Shown: piece by piece, positions 26,013-34,957 of the stretch | Numbering within the stretch: position 1 is the stretch's first letter | Layout of the letters: every line of letters starts with the position of its first letter | Origin: Rhizobium sp. BK376 | GTDB taxonomy: Bacteria > Pseudomonadota > Alphaproteobacteria > Rhizobiales > Rhizobiaceae | Assembly: GCF_004341625.1 (NCBI RefSeq) | Contig: NZ_SLZG01000024.1 | Location: 1 to 64,000 of the forward strand | Reading direction: 5' to 3' | DNA: 64,000 nucleotides | Made by a program: the position numbers and the translations under genes | Notes under the pieces: model-generated | What the model saw: the letters and a program-made list of their open reading frames with translations, nothing else | The model's database searches: none | What the model was told of the DNA's origin: nothing

Positions 26013-26516
26013 ATGGAGCAACTTATGATGAGGAAGTGGCAGGCCGCCGTTCTCGGTGTTCTTTCGATTACAGCGAGACCCTCGGGGCCGGTGGAGGCTG
26101 CAGATGCAGAATGGGGCTGCCAGGTGCTTCTATGTGCGGCTGCGGTGAACCCCTCATGGCATGGCATTCCCTATTGCGTGCCGCCGATGGTCAAGTTGAT
26201 CACGGAAATGGCGGAGCCGCACTTCTCGTGGCCGACTTGCTCGAGCGCGGGTACCAAGGCGCCTGGATATGAGCGATATGGTGATTGCCCGGCCGGTTAT
26301 TCGGTCGGCTACAGCTCTGCGGATAGCGGCAATCACTCCACTAGCGAGCCCGATCTTTGCGTTAAGAGCAATATCTGCGGATCCGGCGGGCACAATGATG
26401 GCGGCTGTGGCGAGACGATCTCACAGCCGCGCCCAGTGAGAGGCCAGCCGTATTATTTCGATATCAGGCAGTCGTCCGGGAGTGCGCAACGTTTCTGGTT
26501 CGACTTGAACCATTGA
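26013..26516 (+). CDS. Exported Cys-rich accessory protein of the T4SS region
   Basis: The product has 167 residues from the ATG at 26013 (ATGs at 26025 and 26028 are also possible). A weak signal-like segment (RKWQAAVLGVLSITA) leads into a mature part with at least eight Cys, including WGCQVLLCAAA, PYCVPPMVKL, WPTCSSAG and CVKSNICG, probably joined by disulfides in the periplasm. Proteins with this Cys pattern accompany rhizobial VirB loci, but no function is known to me. It is divergent from virB1. Confidence 0.6.
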   Translation: MEQLMMRKWQAAVLGVLSITARPSGPVEAADAEWGCQVLLCAAAVNPSWHGIPYCVPPMVKLITEMAEPHFSWPTCSSAGTKAPGYERYGDCPAGYSVGYSSADSGNHSTSEPDLCVKSNICGSGGHNDGGCGETISQPRPVRGQPYYFDIRQSSGSAQRFWFDLNH

Positions 26517-26522
26517 GCAAGA

Positions 26523-26540
26523 TAACTTTATATATGTGAA
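26523..26540. promoter_or_regulatory. Second copy of the AT-rich site
   Basis: TAACTTTATATATGTGAA lies just upstream of the 26565 gene. Its reverse complement aligns with the site at 25967-25986 over TATATA and AAAGTTA. It may be an operator or the promoter of the five-gene operon that follows. Confidence 0.4.
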
Positions 26541-26564
26541 GTTTATACGCAGGAGGTGACCGAT

Positions 26565-26918
26565 ATGCGCGACGAGAGGATCGTCATCTACGAACCGGTC
26601 CGGAGAGCCGATCCGTGGAGCGTAAAATACTGGGTTCTCCTCTGGTTCGCGGTCAATGTCCTGCTACTGGCATCGTGGGGATTGAACTGGATGCGGCGGG
26701 AGGCTGAAGCCGTGATCCATCACCCGCTCGAAGCGCCGTTCTACACGCTCGTCGTCCTTGTGATCTTCGCTCTTGCCCACGGCATGCTCGTCTGGAGCGC
26801 CTATCGAATTCTCCGGCGGCTCTTCAGCTTCGGTCACAAGGTGATCCTCGCCCTTGATGATCTCGTCAGCGGTCTCCTGCGCGCGATCCGTACTTCCCTC
26901 TCCAGATTGAGGAAATGA
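26565..26918 (+). CDS. Two-helix inner-membrane protein in the T4SS accessory operon
   Basis: The product has 117 residues from the ATG at 26565, eight bases after a perfect AGGAGG; an in-frame GTG at 26556 overlaps that site and is less likely. Two hydrophobic helices (about 23-43 and 63-85) are followed by a basic amphipathic tail (RTSLSRLRK). It overlaps the next gene by four bases, starting a tightly coupled operon. The family is not recognised. Confidence 0.6.
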   Translation: MRDERIVIYEPVRRADPWSVKYWVLLWFAVNVLLLASWGLNWMRREAEAVIHHPLEAPFYTLVVLVIFALAHGMLVWSAYRILRRLFSFGHKVILALDDLVSGLLRAIRTSLSRLRK

Positions 26919-27388
26919 ACGGGATGAAACCGAACCGTTTTCTGTTTGCCGGCGCTATTCTTGCCGGGATTGTCTCCGGGATTATCGTCCCCGCCAGGCA
27001 AGCCTATGCCCAGCAAGGCTACGCATTGAGGCTGGAGCGGACGGTGCTGGACGCCCGTCACGATCCTGACGGCATTTGGAGCGATGACGATCTCGCCTCC
27101 ATCCGGCAGATGGGCCAAGTGCCGGCGATTTATACCGCCCGGCTCACAACGCCGGCTGGGGAATGGCTGCTCTCCCAGACCAACGGCGATTGCAACATCC
27201 AGGGCATGTGCACCGCCCTTTTGGTCCTGAAGAAGGCGGGTGCTGGGGCCGTTACAATGGCCGACCCGCAACTCCCGCTCGGCGGCACGGCGGTGCTGTC
27301 GCTCAACTACAAGAAACTCGCCACCAAGGAAGTCGACGAGAGGGGCCACCCTATCGACGGCTCGTATGACGTGGAGCCCATCCCATGA
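26915..27388 (+). CDS. Exported protein of unknown function
   Basis: The product has 157 residues. A signal peptide (FAGAILAGIVSGIIVPARQA) is cleaved near AYAQ. The mature domain contains CNIQGMC, a likely disulfide pair, and ends in beta-like segments (TAVLSLNYKKL). It overlaps both neighbours in ATGA junctions. No family is recognised; its place in the operon suggests a periplasmic role in conjugation. Confidence 0.6.
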   Translation: MNGMKPNRFLFAGAILAGIVSGIIVPARQAYAQQGYALRLERTVLDARHDPDGIWSDDDLASIRQMGQVPAIYTARLTTPAGEWLLSQTNGDCNIQGMCTALLVLKKAGAGAVTMADPQLPLGGTAVLSLNYKKLATKEVDERGHPIDGSYDVEPIP

Positions 27389-28053
27389 ACATGTCGCCTT
27401 CTCTTTCCATCCTTGGCTGGCTGCGGCCCGGACGCCGCGACGTCAGCGCCAACGCCGGCTTGATCCTCGGTTTCATCGCGTCCCTTGCATTTGCAGGCGA
27501 ATCGGCGGTTAGCCTCATGGCGGCCGGCATGCCCGCCGACTGCGCCGAATATGCCGCGAATGTGACGCAGAGCGAAGGAAGCTTCACAAGCACCTCGCCG
27601 GCCGTCAACGGCACGCGCTGCTACGGCGCCTTCCAATTTTGCGATAGCGGCACATTGCAATCTTACTGGTCAGGCTCGACCGCTGATTTCCTCGCCAGTC
27701 CCTCCGCCCAGGTCGCCGCCTGGGACAAATATGAGAACAACGAATGGGTCCAGGCCAACCGGCTCGGCCTCACCAGCGCAGTTGGCCAGCAGATCTGTTA
27801 TAACGGCACTTGCGCTGTCATCTCGCAGTCCTCGATCCTGAAAGCCTGTCAGTTCGGCTGCGGCAAGGGCGGAAAACTCTACAATCTTGTTCAATCCGGG
27901 CTCGACTGCAGCGCTCCGGGAACGAGGGATGGCGCGGGGACGAGCGTCTGCTCCTATCTGATCTCCGGCGCCGGGTACAATGTCAGTTGCATCACCAACG
28001 CCAATGACGGTGTCGATTGCCTGCCCGTCGAGGCCGGGCCGAAGAGCGAATAA
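27385..28053 (+). CDS. Exported lysozyme-like or muramidase-like protein
   Basis: The product has 222 residues with a hydrophobic leader (NAGLILGFIASLAFAG). The block around residues 55-80 (TQSEGSFTSTSPAVNG, then GAFQFCDSGTL) resembles the catalytic region of lysozyme-type folds, in which a Glu is followed by a Gly-Ala-Phe-Gln-Phe/Met strand. At least nine Cys suggest periplasmic disulfides. The enzymatic call is tentative. A second cell-wall enzyme next to VirB1 would make sense for channel insertion. Confidence 0.5.
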   Translation: MNMSPSLSILGWLRPGRRDVSANAGLILGFIASLAFAGESAVSLMAAGMPADCAEYAANVTQSEGSFTSTSPAVNGTRCYGAFQFCDSGTLQSYWSGSTADFLASPSAQVAAWDKYENNEWVQANRLGLTSAVGQQICYNGTCAVISQSSILKACQFGCGKGGKLYNLVQSGLDCSAPGTRDGAGTSVCSYLISGAGYNVSCITNANDGVDCLPVEAGPKSE

Positions 28054-28056
28054 GCC

Positions 28057-28614
28057 ATGTGCCATCCGTGTCGTTTTCTGGGCGTTCTGTGCGCGAGCAT
28101 CGTGTTCGCTTCAGCCGTACTCGCTGAGAATGCCGATCGAACCTTTGCGATCCCGCAGACCGGCGTCACGTTCCTGACGGGCGATAGCTGGCAGCAGGTA
28201 GGGCAGCGGTTCCGGCTCTATGGCGTGCAGTCCTGCCTGCGAGGCACGTTTTATACGGATAAAGCGGGCGGGCATCAGGATTGCGGCACGGTATCCACCG
28301 CCATGCTCGCCTCTTTCGTCCGCGACCTGAAACCGACCTGCTCGCCCGTCGCACAGATCGCCGTCGGGGGCTCGCAGCCGGGCACCCTGCTGGTGATCTG
28401 CACGGGCGAGGTCCATGGAAAGATGCTCGATCTCGGCGCCACGATGATTACCCAGGGTTTTGCTTTTGCTGCCATCGATAATGCGAGCCATCCCGTCTAC
28501 CTCCCTTATCTCATCGAGGAAGGCATTGCGCAGCAGGCCCGCAAAGGCCTCTGGGCCTTCGCCGACCTGCCCCACCCCAATAGCGCGCTCCTGCCCGCAA
28601 AGCCGATGCCCTGA
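28057..28614 (+). CDS. Exported degenerate staphylococcal-nuclease-like protein
   Basis: The product has 185 residues with a signal peptide (CASIVFASAVLAEN). The RLYGVQSC stretch stands where SNase proteins have R-L-x-G-I-D-x-P-E, and DLGATMITQGFAFA followed by QQARKGLWAF matches the second half of the SNase fold. The Asp and Glu of the first motif are missing, so nuclease activity is doubtful. Such proteins occur beside VirB loci in rhizobia. It lies three bases after the previous gene. Confidence 0.6.
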   Translation: MCHPCRFLGVLCASIVFASAVLAENADRTFAIPQTGVTFLTGDSWQQVGQRFRLYGVQSCLRGTFYTDKAGGHQDCGTVSTAMLASFVRDLKPTCSPVAQIAVGGSQPGTLLVICTGEVHGKMLDLGATMITQGFAFAAIDNASHPVYLPYLIEEGIAQQARKGLWAFADLPHPNSALLPAKPMP

Positions 28615-28678
28615 ATTTCCAGCTGCGCCCTTCCCGATCGAAGCTAAATTCCAGGCCCCTCCGGAGGCGCCTCGGAAA

Positions 28679-29404
28679 ATGGCGTGGCGTGCCCTATCGA
28701 ACTCCACTACAACGGACACCAGCAACGCTCGCGCCGATGGAATGGGGATGATCGCAGGTTCTCGTAAACTGGATATACGGAAGAAGTGGTGGTCCGTGAC
28801 CCTCGACGAGGACCTCGTCGAGTGCCGCGCTACCGTTCCCAAGGAAGGCCATGACCGGATCAAAGTCCTGGCCGGGCTTCTCGGCGAAAAGCTGCCGATC
28901 CTGGTCGGGAAACTGGTGATTTCGGCGCTGACCATGTACGAGCGCGGCGTCGAGGAGGCTCCGGAGATCGAGGCAGCGCGTCAGGCCGCAATGGCCCAGG
29001 TCGCTTCAAGATCTTCTGCCGGCACGTCCGTGGGTGATCTCTGCCGAGCGATCCTCCGCTCGCGCTTCCCGGATGACAATGGTGCGGCCCGTATGCGACA
29101 ATGCGCCATGGTGACGGCGATTGCCGTCGAAGCAGACGCTGGTCATATGCCAAGCGTCTCGACAATCGCCAGGCTCACCGGCAATCACCCGTCCCAGATC
29201 ATGTTGCTTGCGCAGGTCCTTGAAGACCGCAATGTACTACTGCGCATCCATACGCCGAATGTGAAGAAGGGACGCGCGGCGAAGATGCTCCAGATCCGGG
29301 CGGATGCAGTGGCTGAACTGGACAAAGTCCATATCAAGGCGACCGGACGGCCAATACTCGAGGCGCCGGAAAGCGTTGCGGTCGCAGACGACGTATCGAA
29401 GTAG
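28679..29404 (+). CDS. Putative winged-helix regulator closing the T4SS accessory operon
   Basis: The product is 241 residues if read from the ATG at 28679; an ATG at 28742 would also serve, and neither has a strong ribosome-binding site. The C-terminal half includes MVTAIAVEADAGHMPSVSTI, then ARLTGNHPSQIMLLAQVLED, which looks like a helix-turn-helix, and RIHTPNVKKGRAAKML like a wing. The N-terminal part is helical. It may control the conjugation operons; that is an inference from position. Confidence 0.5.
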   Translation: MAWRALSNSTTTDTSNARADGMGMIAGSRKLDIRKKWWSVTLDEDLVECRATVPKEGHDRIKVLAGLLGEKLPILVGKLVISALTMYERGVEEAPEIEAARQAAMAQVASRSSAGTSVGDLCRAILRSRFPDDNGAARMRQCAMVTAIAVEADAGHMPSVSTIARLTGNHPSQIMLLAQVLEDRNVLLRIHTPNVKKGRAAKMLQIRADAVAELDKVHIKATGRPILEAPESVAVADDVSK

Positions 29405-29473
29405 TCGCATAATTACGGCCAAGCCGCGGTTGCGCCGGGCCTAACGCGCTATGTAGCCAGTTCCAAACACCAG

Positions 29474-29758
29474 TCATTCGGCCTCGGTGACCCATACCGT
29501 TACCTCATAGCCGAATCCAGAGTTCGTCCGATAGGGATCGGGTTTGCTAGAGGTGTCGAGTTCGTCGGACTTCACCACTGAGGCCGTTATCGAGCGTCCC
29601 TTCTGAAACTGTGCGGCCGCCCATTCCCCAAAACTGTAGAATCCTTGAGCGTGGGAGAATTGCTCAAGCGCAAAGCCCATGCCTGCGATGCTTGAAAGAC
29701 CATCATATGGTACCTCAAGAGTTAGGGTTGCAAAGATTTCTAGCATCGTGGCATCCAT
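29474..29758 (-). CDS. Hypothetical 94-residue protein
   Basis: The frame gives a plausible small alpha/beta protein: MLEIFATLTLEVPYDGLSSI, then FALEQFSHAQGFYSFGEW, and a beta ending GYEVTVWVTEAE. An ATG at 29746 is the alternative start. No family is recognised. It lies isolated between the T4SS accessory operon and the methyltransferase locus. Confidence 0.5.
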   Translation of the reverse strand: MDATMLEIFATLTLEVPYDGLSSIAGMGFALEQFSHAQGFYSFGEWAAAQFQKGRSITASVVKSDELDTSSKPDPYRTNSGFGYEVTVWVTEAE

Positions 29759-30095
29759 TCCATACAGTTTGGACTGGTTAAGAGGCGCCTGGGATGAACC
29801 GACCTGTAGAGAAAGCTCGCATTCAAATGTTTTATTCTCATCCCATATGGGCGGCTCGAACCTGTCGTGCCGAAAGGCTCTGTTCGCTTATTCGAATTAC
29901 CAGATCGAAGGCGCATTCCCGCTGACCGATCCAGATGGTCGGATCGCTTCCAGTTGATGCCGTTATGCCCTCGTTGTTTTCATCAAAGTCAAGCCTCCAA
30001 CGAGCCACGATCAACACGACGAATTGCGGGGCGTTCAGCTCTCATTCTACAAGCCAAACGATTGACTAAAGCGTTGGTCGGTCGCTAGATGCGGC
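29759..30095. other. Intergenic stretch without recognisable content
   Basis: No frame with family character, hairpin or repeat is seen. It holds the 3' side of the methyltransferase gene and the promoter side of the 94-residue gene. Confidence 0.35.
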
Positions 30096-31106
30096 TCAGC
30101 GGTCCGACGGCTTCCTCGGGCTCGCAAGCCGCACACGATCATACAAGCGAAACGGCAGCTCGCTATACGTATATTCGGCGGGTAGCGCCGGTCGCCCCAT
30201 CTTCGAGACCAGACGTTTGAGATTGTTAGGGCTGTTGCTCGCAGCCAGCGTATAGAAATTGCCGCTGTTCCATGTCACGAAGCAATCGAGAAAGACATCT
30301 CGCAGCACCGCCGTGATCTCCTCGAGCGTAACTTCGTTTTCGTTCATCTGGGTCAGTACCTCCTCTTCCTTGGCGAGGATTTGCACTCTGCTGAAGTAGC
30401 GAGCCTTGAAGCCAAAATCTTTTTGGTCCTCGCGCCGCTTGTACTCGCTGTCGTCGCCGTGCCTGAATTTTTCAACGAGCAGAAGAATGCCATCCGGCTT
30501 CAGGTTCTGCGCAACAAAGGCAATTTGCTTCTTCCGGTTCGGCGAATACATCTGAAATGTCGTGTCTTCCATGATGATGTCGAAGCCGGCCTGAAAATGT
30601 CGAAGCGCCTCGCTCTCGATAAATGCGGATGGCATCAGGTGATGGAACGGACCGCAGAAAAAGCTAGCATGTGGCGGTGTACCATGAGCAAAAAAGCTTC
30701 GTTCGTTTTCGACATTGGGGCTGCAGGACAGCGTTTCGACCAATCCGTCGGCAAGTTCGCTGATCGTGCGCGCCATCGTCCCTTCGGCGGTCCCCAATGA
30801 ATACAAACTGATCGGATCACTTCGGTCCGAGGCATATCGAAGGATTGCGCACCCCAACCGGCACTCTTCCTCGAATCTATATGGGATGCTGCTTAGGTAA
30901 TGTTGATCGAAGGGACCCTGCCGGCGCTCGTGCAGCGCGATGAACCGCTTCACGAGCGGATCGCGAGGCAAAAGGCGTCGATCAACGTCCGGTCGCCGCC
31001 ATGGCATTCCTGACCGGCCGGCGGCCGTTGCCGAAAAAAATGGCGCGAGTTCGTTCAGCCGAGGGGCGCGATCGCACTCGGCAATGAAATCAGTAAAATC
31101 TTCCAT
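30096..31106 (-). CDS. Putative class I SAM-dependent methyltransferase
   Basis: The product has 336 residues from the ATG at 31106 (MEDFTDFIAECDRAPRLNEL). A middle block reads YSLGTAEGTMARTISEL, in the place of the SAM-binding Gly loop, and later FDIIMEDTTFQMYSPNRKKQ with VAQNLKPDGILLLVEKF, the motif IV to post-II pattern of Rossmann methyltransferases. The N-terminal 110 residues look like a separate helical domain. It is divergent from an AraC regulator, an MFS exporter and an orphan gene, suggesting a small-molecule locus. The substrate is unknown. Confidence 0.6.
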   Translation of the reverse strand: MEDFTDFIAECDRAPRLNELAPFFSATAAGRSGMPWRRPDVDRRLLPRDPLVKRFIALHERRQGPFDQHYLSSIPYRFEEECRLGCAILRYASDRSDPISLYSLGTAEGTMARTISELADGLVETLSCSPNVENERSFFAHGTPPHASFFCGPFHHLMPSAFIESEALRHFQAGFDIIMEDTTFQMYSPNRKKQIAFVAQNLKPDGILLLVEKFRHGDDSEYKRREDQKDFGFKARYFSRVQILAKEEEVLTQMNENEVTLEEITAVLRDVFLDCFVTWNSGNFYTLAASNSPNNLKRLVSKMGRPALPAEYTYSELPFRLYDRVRLASPRKPSDR

Positions 31107-31364
31107 CCTGATTTTAGGCCTCTCTGCTTTGCCAAGGCATCCGCTTCCTGTAGATGCGGTGCCTTCTACCCCTGGCAGTAAAACGCGGTGTGCCCCCACG
31201 CCACCTTGGCCGCTAATTCCGCGTCGGCGCTTTCATGATTTTGATGCACTTTCAGAAATTTGATTTGAATTCCCACTCAGAGTTAACGGGTGTTTGATTG
31301 GCAACCTCTGGTAAAATAACTTCAGATGGAGCGGACACGTGCATCGCCCTTCGAAAGGGAGCAA

Positions 31365-32225
31365 ATGAAAACATCGAGCGGAGAAATCGTCACTTACCGG
31401 GAAAAGCAATGGCATGGATTCAGAACAGAACTCGTGCGCCGCATCGGGCTGGCCCGACAAGAGATTGAAGTCTCGGGCAATGCGCACGCGATTTTCCTTA
31501 ATCTGGAGGGGGCGGCAAGGTCAGGGGAGAATTTTATTGATGGCAGACGATCGAGTTTCGTTGTCCGGCCCGAGGGGTCGCTGACTTACGTGCCGGCAGG
31601 GCGAAGCTGGAGTGGTTGGGACGAGGGCGACAGTCGTGCAGCCTATTTGCTGCTCACGGTCGATCGAGCGTTCGCCGGCAACTTCTTTGACGACCCCCAC
31701 AAAGTCGAGCGATTGCGTCCAGAGCTCGGATTTCATGATCTCGCCGCGCAGTTCGCCGCCCGAAAAATCGCGGCCGAACTTTTTCATTTGGACCAGGCGA
31801 GCGAATTGATTGTCGAGGGGCAGCTCACAACGATCTTTGGACATCTCGCGCGACGTGCCAATCAAAGACAGCGTTCGGTCAAAGGTGGCCTGGCGCCCAA
31901 CACCCTGAGACGCGTCGTCGAGCGGTTGAACGATATCAGCGAGGAGCGCGTCTCTTTGACCAGCCTGTGTCAGGAGCTGGGGATGAGCCTTCCGCATTTC
32001 AGCCGCGCCTTCAAGCAGTCGACAGGGGTGACACCGCACGCCTATTTCAATCAAAGGAGACTCGAGCATGCCAGCATGCTTTTGAGAACGACCTCGTCGC
32101 CGGTCACTGAGATTGCGCTTATCTGCGGCTTTGCCAGTGCAAGCCACCTTTCGACAACCTTCACCCAGGCTCTTGGGGTATCGCCAAGCGTCTACCGCTC
32201 CGTTTGGGGCCGTGCCGGAAAATAA
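31365..32225 (+). CDS. AraC-family transcriptional regulator
   Basis: The product has 286 residues from the ATG at 31365, with AAGGGAG upstream; an ATG at 31326 is possible. The C-terminal domain has two helix-turn-helix units: VSLTSLCQELGMSLPHFSRA and PVTEIALICGFASASHLSTT, followed by FTQALGVSPSVYR. The N-terminal part is a beta-rich ligand or dimerisation domain. It lies between the divergent methyltransferase and the MFS/orphan pair and is probably their regulator. Confidence 0.88.
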   Translation: MKTSSGEIVTYREKQWHGFRTELVRRIGLARQEIEVSGNAHAIFLNLEGAARSGENFIDGRRSSFVVRPEGSLTYVPAGRSWSGWDEGDSRAAYLLLTVDRAFAGNFFDDPHKVERLRPELGFHDLAAQFAARKIAAELFHLDQASELIVEGQLTTIFGHLARRANQRQRSVKGGLAPNTLRRVVERLNDISEERVSLTSLCQELGMSLPHFSRAFKQSTGVTPHAYFNQRRLEHASMLLRTTSSPVTEIALICGFASASHLSTTFTQALGVSPSVYRSVWGRAGK

Positions 32226-32304
32226 CATCAAATTCCTGAAAGCTAAAATGCCGCCGCTTCGCTAGCCTGCCAGCGATCAGCACGTGCAATGGGCTCAACG
32301 GGAA

Positions 32305-33510
32305 ATGAGTTTACAACAAGAACTTCGTCTGCGCCGACGCTACATGACCGCTGTTGCTGCATCGGCAACCGGTCGCAATGCATACTTCGTCATTGTCGCC
32401 TGGCTGGAAGCCGCTTTTGATAATGGCCCCGCATGGATTGCGGTTCTACTCGCGCTCGGAAGTATTGCCGAATTTCTCACCGCAAACCTCAGCGGGATCA
32501 TTGCCGATCGCTACGAGCGTCGGATCGTCTGCCTGATCTGCGATATAGCACGCATACTGCTCATGATCACGACGATGTCGGGGATGATGTATCTCGATCC
32601 CGTCGCAGTTCTTGCCGTCTCCTGGGTCGTCTATGCCGTGATTGACCGCACCCATACAACGGCGCTGCAGGCTATGATCCCATCGATGGCAGCGCCGGGG
32701 CGGCTGATTCGGACCAATTCCCTGTCCTACATGAACATGCAGGGCGGCAATCTGCTGGCCGCGATCGCCGGCGGTCTGCTGCTGGCACTGTTTCCAAATC
32801 ACCTCGCGTTCGTCCTGCCGCTCGGATTCTATGCCCTGTCCTTCTGGGCCATGCTAAGCAGCCAGATCAGGTCGACCTGTCATCAAGCACCAACCATGCA
32901 TCGCCCGACCCTCTGGGCGCGAGAGCTGCTGCCGAGTGCCTTGCCGGCCGGCCCTTTACGGGGGGCAGCCGTGATCTACGCGCTCATTTACGCGATGGGC
33001 ATGCTGGTTAGCGTTCTCGGATCGGCGCTTGTCATGAAAGATCTGAAGGGCACAGCCCTGGCTTTCGGCTATCTCGAAGCGTTCTGGGCCGCTGGCGCCA
33101 TAGCGGGGTGTGCCTATCTGATGACGCTGACACGCCGCTCGCACAGCTTAGCCGCGCAGTTGGCCGCATCGGGCTGCGTTCTGGCGATCTTTCTGGTCGT
33201 CCAAGACCTCAATCTCGCACTCCTGCAAATGACCGCGCTCGGCATCACGTACAATATTTCGCGCATTCTTATCGACGCGCGCGTACAAGAGCTGGTGTCG
33301 ATCGATGCATTGGGCCGTGGCAAATCTCAGATCCATACACTTTGCGTTGGATTTGGCTTACTTACCTACAGTTTTGTGGCAGTTGCGGGAAACAGCGTAA
33401 AGCCTTCCGTGGTTTTCGGATGCTTCGGTCTGCTGATGATTGCTGTCGGCGCAATCCTCTTGATCCTGCCAAAAAGTGAACCGAGGTCGGGTGGATTGTC
33501 AGAAACATGA
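32305..33510 (+). CDS. MFS transporter, probable exporter
   Basis: The product has 401 residues from the ATG at 32305 (GGGA upstream), with about ten to twelve hydrophobic helices. The loop after helix 2 has the MFS motif A in the form SGIIADRYERRIV. This layout matches the drug/siderophore-exporter branch with EntS-like members. It overlaps the orphan gene in ATGA, so the two are co-translated. Export of a locus product is an inference. Confidence 0.8.
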   Translation: MSLQQELRLRRRYMTAVAASATGRNAYFVIVAWLEAAFDNGPAWIAVLLALGSIAEFLTANLSGIIADRYERRIVCLICDIARILLMITTMSGMMYLDPVAVLAVSWVVYAVIDRTHTTALQAMIPSMAAPGRLIRTNSLSYMNMQGGNLLAAIAGGLLLALFPNHLAFVLPLGFYALSFWAMLSSQIRSTCHQAPTMHRPTLWARELLPSALPAGPLRGAAVIYALIYAMGMLVSVLGSALVMKDLKGTALAFGYLEAFWAAGAIAGCAYLMTLTRRSHSLAAQLAASGCVLAIFLVVQDLNLALLQMTALGITYNISRILIDARVQELVSIDALGRGKSQIHTLCVGFGLLTYSFVAVAGNSVKPSVVFGCFGLLMIAVGAILLILPKSEPRSGGLSET

Positions 33511-34922
33511 CGCAGACATCCATCCAACCCATCGATCGCGAGCGGCTACTGGCCGTCATCTTCGATCTTTTTCCATGGTTGCGCGCATACAGGCACCGGC
33601 CCGTCCGGGACTATGCGGCGGCGATTTACGATGTTGGTGCGGAGCCTGCGAGCTCGTCGCGATCACACGCGCGGGAGCTTCTCTGCCGGTGGATTGAAAG
33701 CAAGGCCCTGCAGAGCGGGCTAGGACGCAATTCAGCTAAAAAAATGGCCACGGAGCTCGAAGACCATCCCGTCTTACAAACAGGCCCGCATCTGCATTTG
33801 CTGATAGAACCCGACGCCTTCTTCACGCATCTGTTCAGCTTAATGGGCTTGCGCGGGCGCGAGAGTCGTTCCTATATTTCCTACGCGTGTTCGACCGTGA
33901 AATTTGCCGAGCGCAGCCGCAAGGGGCCAGGATGGTTACGATTGGGCGACCAGTCGTTCAATGTCTTCGGTCTAAGCCGCCGCGAGATGATCCCCTACAG
34001 CGTCCTGGCACGAAACCGGTCCTATAATTTCCAACTCGCACCGAGCGACGCCAATCCGGGTCTTTCGCATGAACGAGACACGCTCTCTCGCCTCCTGCCA
34101 GATGGTCAATTTCCGTGCGCGGCGGAGGCAATCAAAGCGGGAAATCGGCGACTGTGGGCGAATTATTTTGATGAGGGAATCGACTTTCTCCAGCTTGACG
34201 ACGATGACGTTGCCGATCTTGTGGTGGCGCACCTGGCGGATCCCAAATCATGGCTGTGTGACCGGTTCCTGCGGGACAAAGCGTTCCCGACAACAACCCT
34301 TAAAAACATCGATCTTCTGGCCTCGACGCCGTGGCGGAACTGGCTCAAAAACAGCACGCATTTTTTCTGGGGCTGCGACGACGGCCGGATTTTTCCTATG
34401 ACGCTGATCGACGGCTTTTTGGGACCGAGGGAAAGCCAAGGGCAGTGGGAGCGGGAAGGAAAGGCGATTGCCTTTACCGCCGACGGATTGATCGAGGCCC
34501 TCGGTAGGCGACGCATCATTCCAAACCTGTTTATCGTGTTCATGGTGATTGCGATCCTGCCTGGAGTCAGGGTACTCGGCGGCAGCCGCCACACCGTCTA
34601 TTACCCGCTGATGCGACATGCATTCTGCTCGGCCCTCAGCGATGGTGGTCGAGATGACGACCTTTTGCGGTCTCTGCATCATGACAGGAGACCAGGCGCC
34701 TGGGGTCACCGGGTGATCTCGGACCAGATGGAGCCCTTCAGCCTATTGCGTTCAGAGGGGGGCAACGTTTCAAACCTGCTGTCGCACTATGGAACGATGA
34801 GTTTTGACGAGGCCTGCGGTTCTTTGAGCAGCTTTACCGAGGACCCGCTCTGGTCCGATCTCTCCGCGGCGCTCACGACCGGAGCGGCGAGCACGATGCG
34901 TAGCCCGTGGGCTTTCAACTGA
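33507..34922 (+). CDS. Orphan 471-residue protein coupled to an MFS exporter
   Basis: I do not recognise a family. The protein is soluble and without signal peptide. Notable blocks are HPVLQTGPHLHLLIEPDAFF, then RSYISYACSTVKFAERSRKG, FNVFGLSRREMIPYSVLARN, NYFDEGIDFLQLDDDD and GVRVLGGSRHTVYYPLMRHA. The His/Asp/Glu-rich segments could bind metal or be catalytic, but no known motif fits. It is translationally coupled to the MFS gene and next to AraC and methyltransferase genes, so a biosynthetic enzyme is the best guess. Confidence 0.6.
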   Translation: MTQTSIQPIDRERLLAVIFDLFPWLRAYRHRPVRDYAAAIYDVGAEPASSSRSHARELLCRWIESKALQSGLGRNSAKKMATELEDHPVLQTGPHLHLLIEPDAFFTHLFSLMGLRGRESRSYISYACSTVKFAERSRKGPGWLRLGDQSFNVFGLSRREMIPYSVLARNRSYNFQLAPSDANPGLSHERDTLSRLLPDGQFPCAAEAIKAGNRRLWANYFDEGIDFLQLDDDDVADLVVAHLADPKSWLCDRFLRDKAFPTTTLKNIDLLASTPWRNWLKNSTHFFWGCDDGRIFPMTLIDGFLGPRESQGQWEREGKAIAFTADGLIEALGRRRIIPNLFIVFMVIAILPGVRVLGGSRHTVYYPLMRHAFCSALSDGGRDDDLLRSLHHDRRPGAWGHRVISDQMEPFSLLRSEGGNVSNLLSHYGTMSFDEACGSLSSFTEDPLWSDLSAALTTGAASTMRSPWAFN

Positions 34923-34957
34923 GCACGATGGGCTCGTGCAGTGTTGCATGTTCGCTT

